The notes under the pieces are model-generated. The model worked only from the letters and a program-made list of their open reading frames with translations, made no database searches and was not told the DNA's origin. 64,000 bases of DNA from Rhodopirellula sp. P2 (lineage in GTDB: Bacteria; Planctomycetota; Planctomycetia; Pirellulales; Pirellulaceae): assembly GCF_028768465.1 (NCBI RefSeq), contig NZ_CP118225.1, positions 434,001 to 498,000 on the forward strand. Direction: 5' to 3'. Shown here one piece after another: positions 35,309-44,553 of this stretch (its first letter is position 1; each line of letters begins with the position of its first letter). The position numbers were made by a program, and so were the translations under genes.

Positions 35309-37107
35309 TCTGCGGATCCCTCCACCACCATCGGTGGCACTGGGTTCCCAATCAAATGCCCCTCTTCCAGTTCATCAAGTCGTCGCGGCGCTCCCACTCT
35401 TCGAACCCGTTCGCCGTCGGTCAAAAAGTGAACCCCGCGAACGACAACTTGCAATCCTTCGCGAAGTTCCGGCGATTGGACTTCGATCATCGAACCGGTG
35501 TCCAGGTTTTCCCGAGCGACCACTTCGACGCCAACTTTGGAAGCCAGGCCATCCTTGATCTCATAGAGAAACGTTTGACCGGACTCTTCGTCGATCGCAT
35601 CGAACGGCACGAAGAAACCTTTGCCTTCGTTTTGGTCCGCCAAATCAACCGTCACCAATTCACCTGGACGTAGCATCCATTCGGCCCCTGGATCCAAGAC
35701 CACCGACTCGCCGTCCCAATTCCGGGGCGGATTTCCGCCTTGCCTCGCCTCCGCGGGATCCATGTTGGGATCGCCTGCCAATTTCCCGACATACAGAGAC
35801 TCCAAATCAATGTCGATTGGTTCCCCGTTCTCGCCCAGCATTTGAACGCTTCGAAAAACCCAGTTCCCCAAGAAGGGAATCCTGAGTTTGTTCTCCTTCA
35901 AACGCTGCTGCCGAACTTTCACCACCTCTGGCAAGTGTTCTCGCAACTTGCTGTTGGTCACCAGATAGATGAAGGCACCTTTATCGTCGCGATGAATGGA
36001 CTCTTCTTCCACCAAGACCACCTCCTCGGAAGTGCCCATCATGCGATTGAGTCGCAAGGGCCAAAGGTCTTCCGAACGAGCCACTTTGTCATCGGGGAGA
36101 TCTCCCGGCAATCGGTCTCGCATTCGCTCATTCAACAACAACATTGTCATTGTGAAGGTCCGAGTACCAGGATCCGCACTCGCGTCCACGTTGTAAACCA
36201 ACCCGTTGGTATGCCGCTGGGTACCATCGGCCAGGGCATACGAGATGGGCAACTGACGGCGACTCCGCATGGATCGCGATTGCTTGGCCGACAGTTCCAC
36301 TTCAACCTTGATCGGGTTGGTCATTTGCAACGTCAACACAGGATCCCCCGCGTTGACGACACTGCCAGGAACAACGTTCACCGCCGAAATTTGCCCCTGA
36401 TACGAACCAAATAAAGTGGTGTGTTCCAAATCGCGTTGAGCATCGCGCAGCGCTTGTTCAGCGCGTCGAATTTGCGACTCGGCCGACTTCAGTTCCGCAC
36501 GTGTCTGCTTTTCTGTGGCCTGCAATCCACTCAACGAAGCCAAACGGGTTTGGACCAGGTTTCGAGCTTGATCGTATTCGCTTTTGGAGGCCGCGTTTTG
36601 CTGTTTCAAATTGTCAATGCGTGAGAACTCCATTTCCGCGAGTGCCAAGTTCGCTCGGGCAGATTCCATCTCCGCTGGCAACGACTCGTCCAGCCGTATT
36701 TCAATGCTTTCCTTGTTCAACCGAGCGACTTCCAAATCCGCCACAGCAGACTCGACCGCGATTTCGTAGCGTTCCGGATCGATCCGCGCCAGCGGCGTTC
36801 CCTGCTGAACCATTTCGCCGCCCACGTCGATGACCCGTCCGTCAATGTTTTCTCCTGGTTCCAAGACCCACAGGACCTTCCCGCTGACCTCAAAACCGAT
36901 GTCCTCGGTCTTCCACGACTGCACGCTGCCCGTGGCGGTGTAAGACGAAACCGGAACGGTTCGCGTCAGCGTCATCACTTCGACCGGACGCGGCGCCTTT
37001 TCGAATTGGAGCTCTTCCTTTGGTGCACACCCCACCGCCGCGATCAAGCAGACAAGGGATGCCAAACGGGCCGCATGCCCCATGGGTTTTGAAGAAGGAG
37101 TTGTCAT
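35305..37107 (-). CDS. RND periplasmic adaptor (membrane fusion) lipoprotein
   Basis: A 600-residue protein with a lipobox ending at C27 (LIAAVGC). After that come a barrel-sandwich half (VEVMTLTRTVPVSSYTATG), a long helical hairpin (about 130-225, with LNKESIEIRLDESLPAEM), the lipoyl half (LFGSYQGQISAVNVVPGSVV) and a long C-terminal beta-barrel region. It is larger than the usual 380-residue adaptors; the excess lies between about 300 and 500 and includes DRLPGDLPDDKVARSEDLWP. It is the first gene of the pump operon and overlaps the pump by 4 bases. Confidence 0.88.
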   Translation of the reverse strand: MTTPSSKPMGHAARLASLVCLIAAVGCAPKEELQFEKAPRPVEVMTLTRTVPVSSYTATGSVQSWKTEDIGFEVSGKVLWVLEPGENIDGRVIDVGGEMVQQGTPLARIDPERYEIAVESAVADLEVARLNKESIEIRLDESLPAEMESARANLALAEMEFSRIDNLKQQNAASKSEYDQARNLVQTRLASLSGLQATEKQTRAELKSAESQIRRAEQALRDAQRDLEHTTLFGSYQGQISAVNVVPGSVVNAGDPVLTLQMTNPIKVEVELSAKQSRSMRSRRQLPISYALADGTQRHTNGLVYNVDASADPGTRTFTMTMLLLNERMRDRLPGDLPDDKVARSEDLWPLRLNRMMGTSEEVVLVEEESIHRDDKGAFIYLVTNSKLREHLPEVVKVRQQRLKENKLRIPFLGNWVFRSVQMLGENGEPIDIDLESLYVGKLAGDPNMDPAEARQGGNPPRNWDGESVVLDPGAEWMLRPGELVTVDLADQNEGKGFFVPFDAIDEESGQTFLYEIKDGLASKVGVEVVARENLDTGSMIEVQSPELREGLQVVVRGVHFLTDGERVRRVGAPRRLDELEEGHLIGNPVPPMVVEGSAE

Positions 37108-37378
37108 GAAAAAGGCAATCAGAGAAGAGCGAAATTGCAGCGTGATCTTCCAATCGGAAGAACCACGTCAAAAGCACGTCGCGGTTTGTACCAAGTCTAT
37201 CCACCCCGCAAAGCTACAATCGGGGACGTCGAAGGCAACATCACAGAGGGATTCGTTACACGGCGTGACAATTCGCCACCTATCCGAGGAATGAAGTGGC
37301 GCCCCGTTGGGGTACGATGAAGCCAATCATGACCACTCGCATCATGACGGTCGTTTTCCCCAGAGAGCCTAAGAATCC

Positions 37379-37837
37379 GTGACGAACCTGAGAACATTGC
37401 AGTTCAACGACTTGGATGACGCGGTCCAAGAGGCTCGATCGCTCCTCCAAACGGGATACATACCCTGTGGCAATTGGTCGCTGGGCCAAATTTGCCGGCA
37501 CCTCACCTTGGTTCAAAACCCAAGTGTCGATGGCTATCCCGCCTGGATGTCTTTGTTTGCATTCATGCGTCCGGCAATGCGACGTTGGCTGTTGCCCAAA
37601 CTTCGTCGCCCCGATTCTCCGCGCGGAATCCGAACCTCGTCGATGTTCGTCCCAGCCGATGACGTCAGTGACCAACAAGAAGTCGATGCATTCGCTCACA
37701 GCGTCAAACGATTTCATTCCCACTTGGGCGAATACGCTCCTCACCCGGCCTTCGGGCGGATGAGCCGGACTGAAATCGAAGAAATCCACACGCTGCACGC
37801 CGCACATCATCTCCGATTCCTCAAGCGAGACGGCTGA
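37379..37837 (+). CDS. DUF1569 (DinB-like) protein
   Basis: A 152-residue four-helix protein. GNWSLGQICRHLT has the first conserved His of the DinB/DUF1569 metal site, and IEEIHTLHAAHHLRFL the C-terminal His cluster. Members may act as thiol-dependent S-transferases but are uncharacterised. The start is GTG at 37379, the only early in-frame start that keeps the domain. It is divergent from the RND operon; the 271 bases between hold no gene. Confidence 0.85.
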   Translation: MTNLRTLQFNDLDDAVQEARSLLQTGYIPCGNWSLGQICRHLTLVQNPSVDGYPAWMSLFAFMRPAMRRWLLPKLRRPDSPRGIRTSSMFVPADDVSDQQEVDAFAHSVKRFHSHLGEYAPHPAFGRMSRTEIEEIHTLHAAHHLRFLKRDG

Positions 37838-37879
37838 TTATTTGCTGAGTCGTCCTCGCTGGCCAAGGCGGACTGAACT

Positions 37880-38248
37880 TCAAACAGGCGTGGTCGAATC
37901 GGCATCCGCCTGAGTGGGCGGAGCCGGGTTGCTCGACGAAGCCAGCTTCAACCCAACGATCCCCGACACGATGACGGCGATGCATGCCAACCGAATCGCG
38001 TCCCGTGATTCACCAAACAGAATCATGCCGGCGATGGCGGTTCCAACGGCACCGATCCCGGTCCAAATGGCATAGCCCGTCCCAAGTGGAATCTCCCGAA
38101 GTGCCAACGAAAGCGTGAAGAAACTCGCGATCATGATCACGATCGTGATCAACGTCGGAACGGGGCGTGAGAACCCTTCGGTGTACTTCAATCCAATGGC
38201 CCATCCAATCTCAAGCAAACCGGCCAGCAACAAGTAACCCCAAGCCAT
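37880..38248 (-). CDS. sugE: SMR-family guanidinium exporter-like protein SugE
   Basis: A 122-residue protein with four spans. The sequence is very close to the SugE/Gdx pattern: LLAGLLEIGWAIGLKYTEGFS has the essential Glu and the W-x-x-GLK motif, and GYAIWTGIGAVGTAIAGMILFGE the central loop and TM3. Gdx proteins export guanidinium in exchange for protons. I saw no ykkC/guanidine-I riboswitch-like element upstream, which many sugE genes have. About 15 extra residues form a polar tail. The start at 38248 is the usual SMR start. Confidence 0.88.
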   Translation of the reverse strand: MAWGYLLLAGLLEIGWAIGLKYTEGFSRPVPTLITIVIMIASFFTLSLALREIPLGTGYAIWTGIGAVGTAIAGMILFGESRDAIRLACIAVIVSGIVGLKLASSSNPAPPTQADADSTTPV

Positions 38249-38376
38249 TGTTCTTCTTTCAAGCAATCAAGAACCGTGAACCAACTGCCGCGTGGAACGA
38301 TTCCAAGCGATTCAAACTCGCGGCGAATCGTTCAGTATCGCGGCACTCAACTTGAGAACAAGACCGCTCGTCGTGT

Positions 38377-39078
38377 TCACCCGACGTTCGTGGACTTCAT
38401 CGCGTAAGCGTCGTCGAAGCGATCGTCGAACTCAATGAATGCCGCGACCAACTCCGGGCGATCCAGGACCTCTTCCAATTGCTTGGCACCGGCTTCCATC
38501 TTCTCGTCGGCGTGGAGATCTCCCGCGGGCTGCGCCTCGTTTTCACGGCCAGCAACCTTCGCCGCCAGATCCATCGCGGACTCCTTCCATCCTGTCGCTC
38601 CGGCCAAAGCATCCGACAGCCCTGCACGCACCACACGAAAATCCATTCGGGCAAAGGCCTCTTCGAATGCTTCTCGCATCGCCATGACTTGCAGAGGCTT
38701 CACCGGTCCGGTCGCAATCACTTCCTCTTTGAGAAGTCGATCGAGCGTCCGCCCCAACAACACCATCCGGATGATCTCCATCGGAACACCGCGCACCGAA
38801 GTCAGAATCGCAACGATCTTTCGAATGGGAAACAACAGCAGCTTCAACGGTGCCTTGGCGAGCATTCCCAAACAACCGGCAACACAGCCTGAGTCTTCCG
38901 CGTAAAACGCCCGCAATTCTTTCAGAGAATCGGTCCGGTCATGGGCTTCGAGCGTTCGAGTCACGACATACCGACGGCATTGGCCGCGGATCACATCATC
39001 CACAAAAGGAATCGGGACAAAGCGGGCAGCGGAAGAAACCATGCCCGCGAGAATCCACTGGTGCATCAACCAATTCAT
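38377..39078 (-). CDS. Uncharacterised protein with membrane-associated helices
   Basis: A 233-residue protein. The first half has hydrophobic stretches (LMHQWILAGMVSSAARFVPIP, VAGCLGMLAKAPLKLLLFPI, RKIVAILTSVRG, EIIRMVLLGRTLDRLL) that are partly amphipathic; the second half is soluble and acidic and ends AFIEFDDRFDDAYAMKS. I do not recognise the family. The ATG at 39078 was taken; a GTG two codons upstream is also possible. It stands alone between the sugE gene and the divergent SDR gene. Confidence 0.75.
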   Translation of the reverse strand: MNWLMHQWILAGMVSSAARFVPIPFVDDVIRGQCRRYVVTRTLEAHDRTDSLKELRAFYAEDSGCVAGCLGMLAKAPLKLLLFPIRKIVAILTSVRGVPMEIIRMVLLGRTLDRLLKEEVIATGPVKPLQVMAMREAFEEAFARMDFRVVRAGLSDALAGATGWKESAMDLAAKVAGRENEAQPAGDLHADEKMEAGAKQLEEVLDRPELVAAFIEFDDRFDDAYAMKSTNVG

Positions 39079-39351
39079 AGTCACAAACGTTCGCTCGAAA
39101 GGTGGAGAGCCCGAATGGCTCGAATTTCAATTTGCCCGCCTGCATCATTGCACTTCCTATGCCACTCGGGACGGCAACCTTCGACAAAGAGCGACAGAGT
39201 CGTCCCGACACGCGAATTCTTGGCATGACATGTGCGTCGACGATGGGTGGCTCACCGGTCCTATTTTGGTTGCGGACGCCGCACGGCGGCAATCGCAGCA
39301 GACGCCCGGAGCAGAGCCAGTCTTTCGCATTTCCTTCATGGACACCTATCG

Positions 39352-40131
39352 ATGACTCAAAACAACACCGCACTGATCACCGGGGCCTCCTCTGGGATCG
39401 GACGCGAACTGGCCATCCAATTCGCAGATGGCGGAAACGACGTCGTCCTGGTCGCTCGCAGCGAAGACAAACTCCGTGAATTGGCGACTGAAATTGAATC
39501 TCAGTTCGGCCAACGCGCCACCGTGATCACCAAGGACCTGTCTCGTCCGGAGTCCGTGGACCAACTCTGCGACGAGTTGACTCACAAGTCGCTCACCGTC
39601 GACACGTTGGTCAACAACGCCGGCTTTGGCGCTCTTGGGAAGTTCGCGGAACTCTCCGCGGATCGTCAAACCGACATGGTGATGGTCAACGTGGTCGCCT
39701 TGACTCGCCTCACCCGTCGCTTGCTGCCAAGCATGTTGCAGCAAAACCGAGGCGGTGTCTTGAATGTCGGCTCGATCGCGGCGTACCAAGCGGGCCCCAA
39801 CATGGCCGTTTACTACGCCACCAAAGCTTACGTGTTGTCATTCACGGAGGGACTGCGAGAGGAGCTTTCCGGAACTTCCTTGCACGTCACCTGCTTGGAA
39901 CCCGGCCCGACCGAATCTGGATTTGGCGAGGACTCGGGCATGGGCAAGTTGGAGATGTTCTCATCAACCACGATGACCGCCAAAGCCGTGGCCCGAGCCG
40001 GATACGAAGGCTACATGAAGAACGAAGACGTTGTCATTCCCGGTTGGAAGAACCGCTTGATGGTGACTTCCGCTGGGTTCTTGCCACGCATCGCGACTCG
40101 CAAATTGGTCGGCAAGATGCAGAGTGCCTGA
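39352..40131 (+). CDS. Short-chain dehydrogenase/reductase
   Basis: A 259-residue classical SDR. The cofactor loop TGASSGIGREL, the NNAGFGALGKF motif, the Ser in LNVGSIAAYQAG and the catalytic YYATKAYV are all present, so the enzyme should be active with NAD(P)H. The sequence resembles the DltE/YqjQ subgroup with a conserved ending of LPRIATRKLVGKMQ. The ATG at 39352 begins at the Rossmann strand. The aldehyde dehydrogenase and MDR reductase genes follow on the same strand, so the three may form an operon for carbonyl detoxification. Confidence 0.9.
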   Translation: MTQNNTALITGASSGIGRELAIQFADGGNDVVLVARSEDKLRELATEIESQFGQRATVITKDLSRPESVDQLCDELTHKSLTVDTLVNNAGFGALGKFAELSADRQTDMVMVNVVALTRLTRRLLPSMLQQNRGGVLNVGSIAAYQAGPNMAVYYATKAYVLSFTEGLREELSGTSLHVTCLEPGPTESGFGEDSGMGKLEMFSSTTMTAKAVARAGYEGYMKNEDVVIPGWKNRLMVTSAGFLPRIATRKLVGKMQSA

Positions 40132-40177
40132 TTGCCACCACATTGTCTCATTTCCCGCACCACCACTGGACCCCAAG

Positions 40178-41551
40178 ATGTCAATCACCAGCGTCAACCC
40201 AGCCACCAACGAAACCATTCGCGAATTTGAACCGCTTCACAAGCAAGAGGCGATGCAGGCCATCGAAACCGCGCACAAAACGTTTCAAGACTGGCGATGC
40301 ACGGCTTTCGACGAACGAAAAAAGTGCCTCCTCCAATTTGCCAACCTCTTGCGAGCGGACTCCGACGAGTACGCCCGAATGATCACGCTGGAGATGGGCA
40401 AACGGATTTCAGAATCGCAATACGAGATCGAGTACTGCGCCAACATCGCTGAGTTCTACGCCAACGGCGCGGAGGAATTCCTGGCGGATCAGCCAATCGA
40501 ACGCGTCGAAGCCAACGCGTACCTGCACTACGAACCGATCGGGGTGCTGATGGGCGTGATGCCGTGGAACTTCCCGTTCTACCAAGTCGTTCGTTTCGCG
40601 ACGCCCAACATCATGGCGGGCAACACTGTCATGGTGAAACACGCCAGCAACGTGCCGCAGTGCGCTGCCGCGATTGAAGAGCTTTACAACGACTGCGGGC
40701 TGCCAAAGGGTGTGTACCAAAACCTGTTCATCCCATCGGACTTCGTCGAATCGATCATTTCCGACTCGCGCGTCCAAGGGGTTTCGCTGACGGGCAGTGA
40801 GCCTGCTGGACGAGCGGTCGCGGCTCAGGCAGGCAAGAACCTCAAACGCAGCGTCCTCGAACTGGGCGGCAACGATCCGTTCATCGTGCTTGACGATGCG
40901 GACCTGGATCTGACGATCGAACAAGCCGTGAAGGGCCGCATGGTCAATGCGGGTCAATCCTGCGTGGCCTCCAAACGCTTCATCGTCGTGGAGGAAGTCG
41001 CGGACCAGTTCATGAAAGGCTTCAAGGCCAAGCTTCAGGAACTGAAACTTGGCGATCCAATGGATGAGGAAACCACACTCTCCCCTCTTTCGACCGAGGA
41101 CGCCGCGGCCAAATTACAAGAGCAAGTCCAATCGTCAATCGATGCGGGTGCCACGGTCGTGCTGGGCGGCGATCGGCCCGATCGGGAAGGAGCGTTCTTC
41201 AACCCGACCATCTTGACCGATGTCACACCAGACAACCCGACGTTCGACCAAGAACTGTTCGGCCCCGTCGCGACGATCTATGTCGTTGATGACGAAGCCG
41301 CTGCCATTCAACTGGCGAACCGATCTTCCTACGGGTTGGGCGGATCGGTCTACACAAAAGACATCCAGCGAGGGCGTCGTGTAGCAGAACAGGTTGAAAC
41401 GGGAATGATGTTCTTGAACCAACCCACCCGCTCACAATCCGAACTGCCATTCGGCGGCATCAAGAACTCTGGCTACGGTCGCGAACTTTCGCACCTGGGC
41501 ATCCTGGAGTTCGTGAACAAGAAACTGATCCACTTGGGAAACAAGGAATAA
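40178..41551 (+). CDS. NAD(P)-dependent succinate-semialdehyde-type aldehyde dehydrogenase
   Basis: A 457-residue aldehyde dehydrogenase. Landmarks are VMPWNFPFYQVVRFATP, the Glu in LELGGNDPFIVLDDADLD, and the catalytic Cys in NAGQSCVASKRFIVV. The length and the N-terminal SVNPATNETIREFEPL fit the short Sad/GabD-like succinate-semialdehyde dehydrogenase group. The gene begins 46 bases after the SDR stop and ends four bases before the MDR gene. Without the rest of a GABA pathway in view, the physiological aldehyde is uncertain. Confidence 0.9.
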   Translation: MSITSVNPATNETIREFEPLHKQEAMQAIETAHKTFQDWRCTAFDERKKCLLQFANLLRADSDEYARMITLEMGKRISESQYEIEYCANIAEFYANGAEEFLADQPIERVEANAYLHYEPIGVLMGVMPWNFPFYQVVRFATPNIMAGNTVMVKHASNVPQCAAAIEELYNDCGLPKGVYQNLFIPSDFVESIISDSRVQGVSLTGSEPAGRAVAAQAGKNLKRSVLELGGNDPFIVLDDADLDLTIEQAVKGRMVNAGQSCVASKRFIVVEEVADQFMKGFKAKLQELKLGDPMDEETTLSPLSTEDAAAKLQEQVQSSIDAGATVVLGGDRPDREGAFFNPTILTDVTPDNPTFDQELFGPVATIYVVDDEAAAIQLANRSSYGLGGSVYTKDIQRGRRVAEQVETGMMFLNQPTRSQSELPFGGIKNSGYGRELSHLGILEFVNKKLIHLGNKE

Positions 41552-41555
41552 ACCG

Positions 41556-42581
41556 ATGAGTACAGCAAACACCGAAGCAATTCAGTCCAAACAAATTGAA
41601 CTGGTCTCGCGGCCGGAAGGGATGCCGCAAAAATCAAACTTCGAATTGCGGACCGCAGAAGTTGGCCCGATTCAGGACGGTGAAATCCTGGTGAAGAACC
41701 AATGGATGTCAGTGGATCCTTACATGCGAGGTCGCATGAAGGACAGCGACAGCTACGTGCCACCCTTTCAAATCGACCAACCGCTCGAGGGCGGATGCAT
41801 CGGCGAAGTGGTCCAGTCACGGAACTCGGACTTCAATGAAGGCGACATGGTCCTCGGCAACCTTGGTTGGCGAGAGTACTGGACGTCCAAGGGGGATGGA
41901 ATCACGAAGATCGATCCGACCATCGCACCGCCGCAAGCCTTCCTGGGTGCCCTTGGAATGACTGGCATGACCGCTTGGGTTGGCCTGCACAAGATTGCTC
42001 GCTTGAAGGAAGGCAGCACCGTGTTTGTTTCTGCTGCCTCGGGTGCGGTCGGATCGATCGTTTGCCAGTTGGCGAAAGCCATGAATTGCCGCGTGATCGG
42101 AAGTGCTGGCAAAAAGGAGAAGATTCAGTGGCTCCAAGACAAGACCGGCATCGATGCGGTCATCCACTACAAAGAGGTCGACAACCTCAGTCAGGAACTC
42201 GCCAAGCATGCTCCCGACGGGATCGATGTTTACTTCGACAATGTGGGCAGCGAGCACCTCGAAGCGGCAATCGACAACCTGAATGATTTCGGCTGCTGCG
42301 TCGAATGCGGGATGATCGCCACCTACAACGCCACTGAAGCCCCATCGGCACCGCGAAATCTGTTCAAGGTCATTGCCAAGCGTTTGCGAATCGAAGGCTT
42401 CATCGTCCGCGATCACCTGGATTCAAAGGACGAATTTGTGCGTGACATGGCGAAGCTGATTCAGCAGGACAAAGTCGTTTGGGAAGAAACCGTGACCGAA
42501 GGCATTGCAAACGCACCGGATGCCTTCATCGGGCTGTTTGAAGGCGACAATCTTGGAAAGCAACTGGTTCGCCTCAGCTGA
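41556..42581 (+). CDS. MDR-type NADP-dependent oxidoreductase (CurA/LTB4DH-like)
   Basis: A 341-residue zinc-free medium-chain reductase. The N-terminal WMSVDPYMRGRM is the hallmark of the leukotriene B4 12-hydroxydehydrogenase / curcumin reductase group; the cofactor site reads VSAASGAVGSIVCQLAKAM. Such enzymes reduce the double bond of alpha,beta-unsaturated carbonyls with NADPH. It starts four bases after the aldehyde dehydrogenase stop, so the genes are cotranscribed, consistent with clearing reactive carbonyls. Confidence 0.92.
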   Translation: MSTANTEAIQSKQIELVSRPEGMPQKSNFELRTAEVGPIQDGEILVKNQWMSVDPYMRGRMKDSDSYVPPFQIDQPLEGGCIGEVVQSRNSDFNEGDMVLGNLGWREYWTSKGDGITKIDPTIAPPQAFLGALGMTGMTAWVGLHKIARLKEGSTVFVSAASGAVGSIVCQLAKAMNCRVIGSAGKKEKIQWLQDKTGIDAVIHYKEVDNLSQELAKHAPDGIDVYFDNVGSEHLEAAIDNLNDFGCCVECGMIATYNATEAPSAPRNLFKVIAKRLRIEGFIVRDHLDSKDEFVRDMAKLIQQDKVVWEETVTEGIANAPDAFIGLFEGDNLGKQLVRLS

Positions 42582-42659
42582 CTCCAACGCGGTTGAAGCA
42601 GCAGGGAACAACGCTTTGCCACGCCAGCCATTGTCGCCAGCGGTAAAAATGGGGTTCAT

Positions 42660-43073
42660 TCACTGACCCCCTTGATTGCCGCTGCGACATGCACCCCACC
42701 AAACCAGAGCGATCAGCACGCCTTGCAAAGGCAGTCTCGCGATCAACCCTGTGTGTGAGAAATCATCGTACCGATCAGGGTGCAATGCCATGTGCACGTT
42801 TGCGGGAAAAACTGCGATGAGCAAGGCGATCAATCCCCAACCCGCGAATCTCCGAAGCGGCGGGACAAGCAACCCGACACCACCAATCACTTCCAAGACA
42901 CCAGACACGTGCACCAGCATCAATGGGCGTGGCCAGCCGTCCGGTATCATTTGGACATAGAAATTGGGTGAGATGAAGTGGTTGATTCCCGCCGCAATGA
43001 ACAGGAGGGCAATCATCCACACCAACAGGTCACGTAAAACACGGATCAACCGACGAAGCTTGGAGTGGTCCAT
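42660..43073 (-). CDS. DoxX-family membrane protein
   Basis: A 137-residue four-span protein of the DoxX type: LLVWMIALLFIAAGINHFISP, VSGVLEVIGGVGLLVPPL and FAGWGLIALLIAVFPANVHMAL. Members are associated with thiosulfate oxidation and with oxidative-stress complexes, but most are uncharacterised. It lies on the minus strand, facing the MDR gene 79 bases away, at the edge of the cluster of small stress-type genes. Confidence 0.88.
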   Translation of the reverse strand: MDHSKLRRLIRVLRDLLVWMIALLFIAAGINHFISPNFYVQMIPDGWPRPLMLVHVSGVLEVIGGVGLLVPPLRRFAGWGLIALLIAVFPANVHMALHPDRYDDFSHTGLIARLPLQGVLIALVWWGACRSGNQGGQ

Positions 43074-43177
43074 TGGAATTCACTCGCTTCATCGGTTGAC
43101 GTGGGACAATTGAAAGTCAATTGCGTGAATCAGACACGCCGTTTCGACAAACACAACGGCGCAAACGGCAGGAGGTC

Positions 43178-43615
43178 TCATCCCCAAGTTCGGGTCTTCA
43201 GATGTTCCCATCGAGTCGGCTCGCGACGCTGCCGCATCCACAATGCGGTGACCGTGACACCAACCAGTGCCCCGGCGACAAAGCTTGCCAAGACCGATTG
43301 AGTTGGCCGTTCTGCGATGCATTCATCCGCTCGCATCACAGCAAACTGTGCATTCTCACTGGCCCTCTGAAGCTGATCTTCGGCGGAGTGGCTGATCCGC
43401 TCCACGATGGACTCTTGCGGCGCAAACTCACGCACAACCGATTCGACTTCTTCTTGAGAAGCGTCCACTCGGCCTTGCACGTACTCGACCATGCGTGCCA
43501 CTTCGTCAGGGCACTTGGACAATTCTTCGTGGTTGATTTGTGGCCAGCGACTACAAATCGCTGAGCGAACGCGGGTCCAATCCGCCTCATGTGCCACGCT
43601 CGTTTCCGTCGACAT
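43178..43615 (-). CDS. CsbD-like N-terminal domain joined to an ElaB/DUF883-like membrane anchor
   Basis: A 145-residue protein. Residues 12-62 (DWTRVRSAICSRWPQINHEE to EEVESVVREF) follow the CsbD spacing of W, I, W and acidic positions; then an amphipathic helix leads to a C-terminal span (SVLASFVAGALVGVTVTALW) and a short basic tail, as in ElaB/YqjD ribosome-associated membrane proteins. AGGAAATCC precedes the ATG. Members of both families are induced by stress and stationary phase. A fusion of the two halves is my reading and needs a profile search. Confidence 0.7.
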   Translation of the reverse strand: MSTETSVAHEADWTRVRSAICSRWPQINHEELSKCPDEVARMVEYVQGRVDASQEEVESVVREFAPQESIVERISHSAEDQLQRASENAQFAVMRADECIAERPTQSVLASFVAGALVGVTVTALWMRQRREPTRWEHLKTRTWG

Positions 43616-43674
43616 TTGGATTTCCTAGGGTGAGTTTAAAAAGTGGAATCGGGGGTCCTTCCGCTTCAAACAAA

Positions 43675-44028
43675 TCAAGCGTCTGTGGCGGAACTGATGT
43701 TGGCAGCTTTCGCTGCGGTGTCTTCCGCCGGGGAATTGGATTCCCAACGGGTGAGTGACTGCAATTTCGTACCGAGCTTGCTGGTCAATGCGGCCAGCGC
43801 TCCACCGCGATGCATGGCGCATTCGCGGCATTGTTCTTTCACTCGGCGTTCGACTTCTTCCATGGCAGTCCGTTCGGACTTCCACGAGTGACCACTCATG
43901 ACCAGCGTCTTCAGCAGGCCATCCTGCCGCTCCACCAGCTGTTCGCCATCGCCTTCCAGCGATTCGCAAACCAGCGTGGCGAGTTCATCCAACGCTCGTT
44001 CCATTTGCGGGTTCAATTCTTGATCCAT
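43675..44028 (-). CDS. Small soluble protein of unknown function
   Basis: A 117-residue mostly helical protein (LDELATLVCESLEGDGEQLV, ERQDGLLKTLVMSGHSWKSE) with a Cys-x-x-Cys motif (KEQCRECAMHRGG) and no signal peptide. AGGA lies 9-12 bases before the ATG. It is on the same strand between the CsbD-like membrane gene and the DUF1328 gene and is probably part of the same stress-type group. I do not recognise the family. The CxxC might bind a metal or be redox active. Confidence 0.7.
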   Translation of the reverse strand: MDQELNPQMERALDELATLVCESLEGDGEQLVERQDGLLKTLVMSGHSWKSERTAMEEVERRVKEQCRECAMHRGGALAALTSKLGTKLQSLTRWESNSPAEDTAAKAANISSATDA

Positions 44029-44125
44029 GTCTCTGATCCTGACGGATGAAGTGACGCTCCGTGTCGATCAACGCATCGAAAGACGCGCAGATCGTTTGGA
44101 TGTCACGATGAGTTTGCATCCTGAA

Positions 44126-44293
44126 TCAGACGGTTGGTCCGCGACGGCCCATGACCAAACCGATGACAAACAGAACCAAGAAGACGACGAACAAAACCTT
44201 TGCAACCATGGCAGCGGTTCCGGCCAGTCCACCAAAGCCCAATGCGGCAGCGATCAAAGCGACTACCAAAAACGTCAAAGCCCAACCCAACAT
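44126..44293 (-). CDS. DUF1328 small membrane protein
   Basis: A 55-residue protein, read directly from the sequence: it starts [20 protein letters not shown], continues [20 protein letters not shown] and ends [12 protein letters not shown]. This is the whole of the DUF1328 family, a two-span inner-membrane protein seen next to stress genes in many bacteria. AGGAG six bases before the ATG (in the TTAGGAGAATACT segment) fixes the start. A 13-base palindrome lies about 40 bases upstream. Confidence 0.9.
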   Translation of the reverse strand: MLGWALTFLVVALIAAALGFGGLAGTAAMVAKVLFVVFLVLFVIGLVMGRRGPTV

Positions 44294-44332
44294 AGTATTC
44301 TCCTAAGGTTTCTAATTGTTTTTCGCCAACAC

Positions 44333-44345
44333 GAACACCGTGTTC
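44333..44345. promoter_or_regulatory. Palindrome upstream of the DUF1328 gene, possible operator
   Basis: GAACAC-C-GTGTTC is a perfect 13-base palindrome, 40 to 52 bases upstream of the DUF1328 start on the minus strand, within the expected promoter region. No gene occupies this 260-base gap. A transcription factor site is plausible but unproven. Confidence 0.3.
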
Positions 44346-44553
44346 TCAGCGAACGAAACTTAGGTAACGCGATTCCCGTGCCGAACTGAATCGGAGTGCT
44401 CCACAATTGGCTGAAAGTTTTAAAAGTGCCCGTCTTTCACAAACAAACCGCGTTCCAGCGGACGCATTTGACGGGGAAGCAGGCAGGCCGCGTTGAAATC
44501 GACCAGCGTCCGCCGCGAATGCTCTGCAATGAACCAGAGTCAACGCGGATGGA

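Noticed and set aside
38249-38376. Guanidine (ykkC) riboswitch upstream of sugE
   Set aside because: The short spacer does not show the conserved ACGR-type loops or the length expected; I see only ordinary sequence.
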